5,253 nucleotides of DNA from an uncultured Faecalibacterium sp. (GTDB lineage: Bacteria; Bacillota; Clostridia; Oscillospirales; Ruminococcaceae): the NCBI GenBank assembly GCA_934540955.1, contig CAKTCY010000084.1, forward strand, positions 1 through 5,253, in the 5' to 3' direction. Both the position numbers and the translations under genes were made by a program. Below the pieces are notes generated by a model, which had not been told where the DNA came from, did no database searches, and saw nothing but the letters and a program-made list of their open reading frames with translations. Of this stretch, positions 5,179 through 5,253 are shown in pieces (positions within the stretch are counted from its first letter, which is position 1; every line of letters begins with the position of its first letter).

Positions 5179-5253
5179 TTACTTCTTTGCCAGCTTCATC
5201 AGGCTGCGGTTTTCCAGCAGGATGCGCAGCAGCACAACGTTCACGGCGCTCAG
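5179..5253 (-). CDS. C-terminal end of an unidentified gene
   Basis: Only the last 24 codons and the TAA stop (5179-5181) are inside the window; the gene enters from the right edge. The visible tail has a hydrophobic helix-like run (SAVNVVLLRILLEN) and a basic end (RSLMKLAKK). GC-rich codons (CTG, CGC, AAG) match the chromosomal genes, and the stop is followed by a terminator-like palindrome, which supports a real gene end. It is on the same strand as folC, which follows after 89 nt. The tail is too short for a family call. Confidence 0.6.
   Translation of the reverse strand: MSAVNVVLLRILLENRSLMKLAKK

Noticed and set aside
1..5253. tRNA, rRNA, CRISPR arrays, insertion-sequence terminal repeats
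   Set aside because: None seen by eye on either strand; no spaced repeats or cloverleaf-like segments were noticed.

Overview
The window looks like chromosomal DNA of a high-GC gut Firmicute, most like Faecalibacterium or a close relative (Oscillospirales). The evidence is strong GC bias at third codon positions, Gram-positive-type ribosome binding sites, a lipobox lipoprotein and an ECF-type transporter subunit. The assignment is from memory of protein style; no search was run.

Left part (1 to about 466): the end of what appears to be an integrated mobile element, with lower GC and different codon use. It holds the N-terminal part of a replication-initiator-like winged-helix protein (minus strand), a terminator hairpin, and a 47-codon C-terminal gene piece with no start. 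It abuts the 3' end of rlmD, a gene end known as an integration site for integrative conjugative elements. The last dozen or so rlmD codons have the composition of the element, as expected if the element restores the gene end.

Middle part (427 to 3734): a TRAM-less RlmD-type 23S rRNA uracil-5-methyltransferase on the minus strand is divergent from a plus-strand cluster. That cluster holds a ROK-family sugar kinase without the usual zinc motif, a small DUF4430 (transcobalamin C-terminal-like) lipoprotein, and an overlapping six-helix ECF transporter S component. The last two form a likely two-gene uptake module: a surface lipoprotein that catches a ligand, perhaps a corrinoid, and a membrane subunit that takes it in. 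The ECF ATPases and T component are not here and would be shared from elsewhere.

Right part (3735 to 5253): the S-component gene converges on folC (folylpolyglutamate/dihydrofolate synthase). They share a perfect 34-nt palindromic terminator. A second perfect palindrome of 36 nt separates folC from the C-terminal end of an unidentified minus-strand gene that runs off the window.

Genes on both strands are tightly packed. The only non-coding stretches are short (at most about 180 bp) and hold promoters, hairpins and the element junction.
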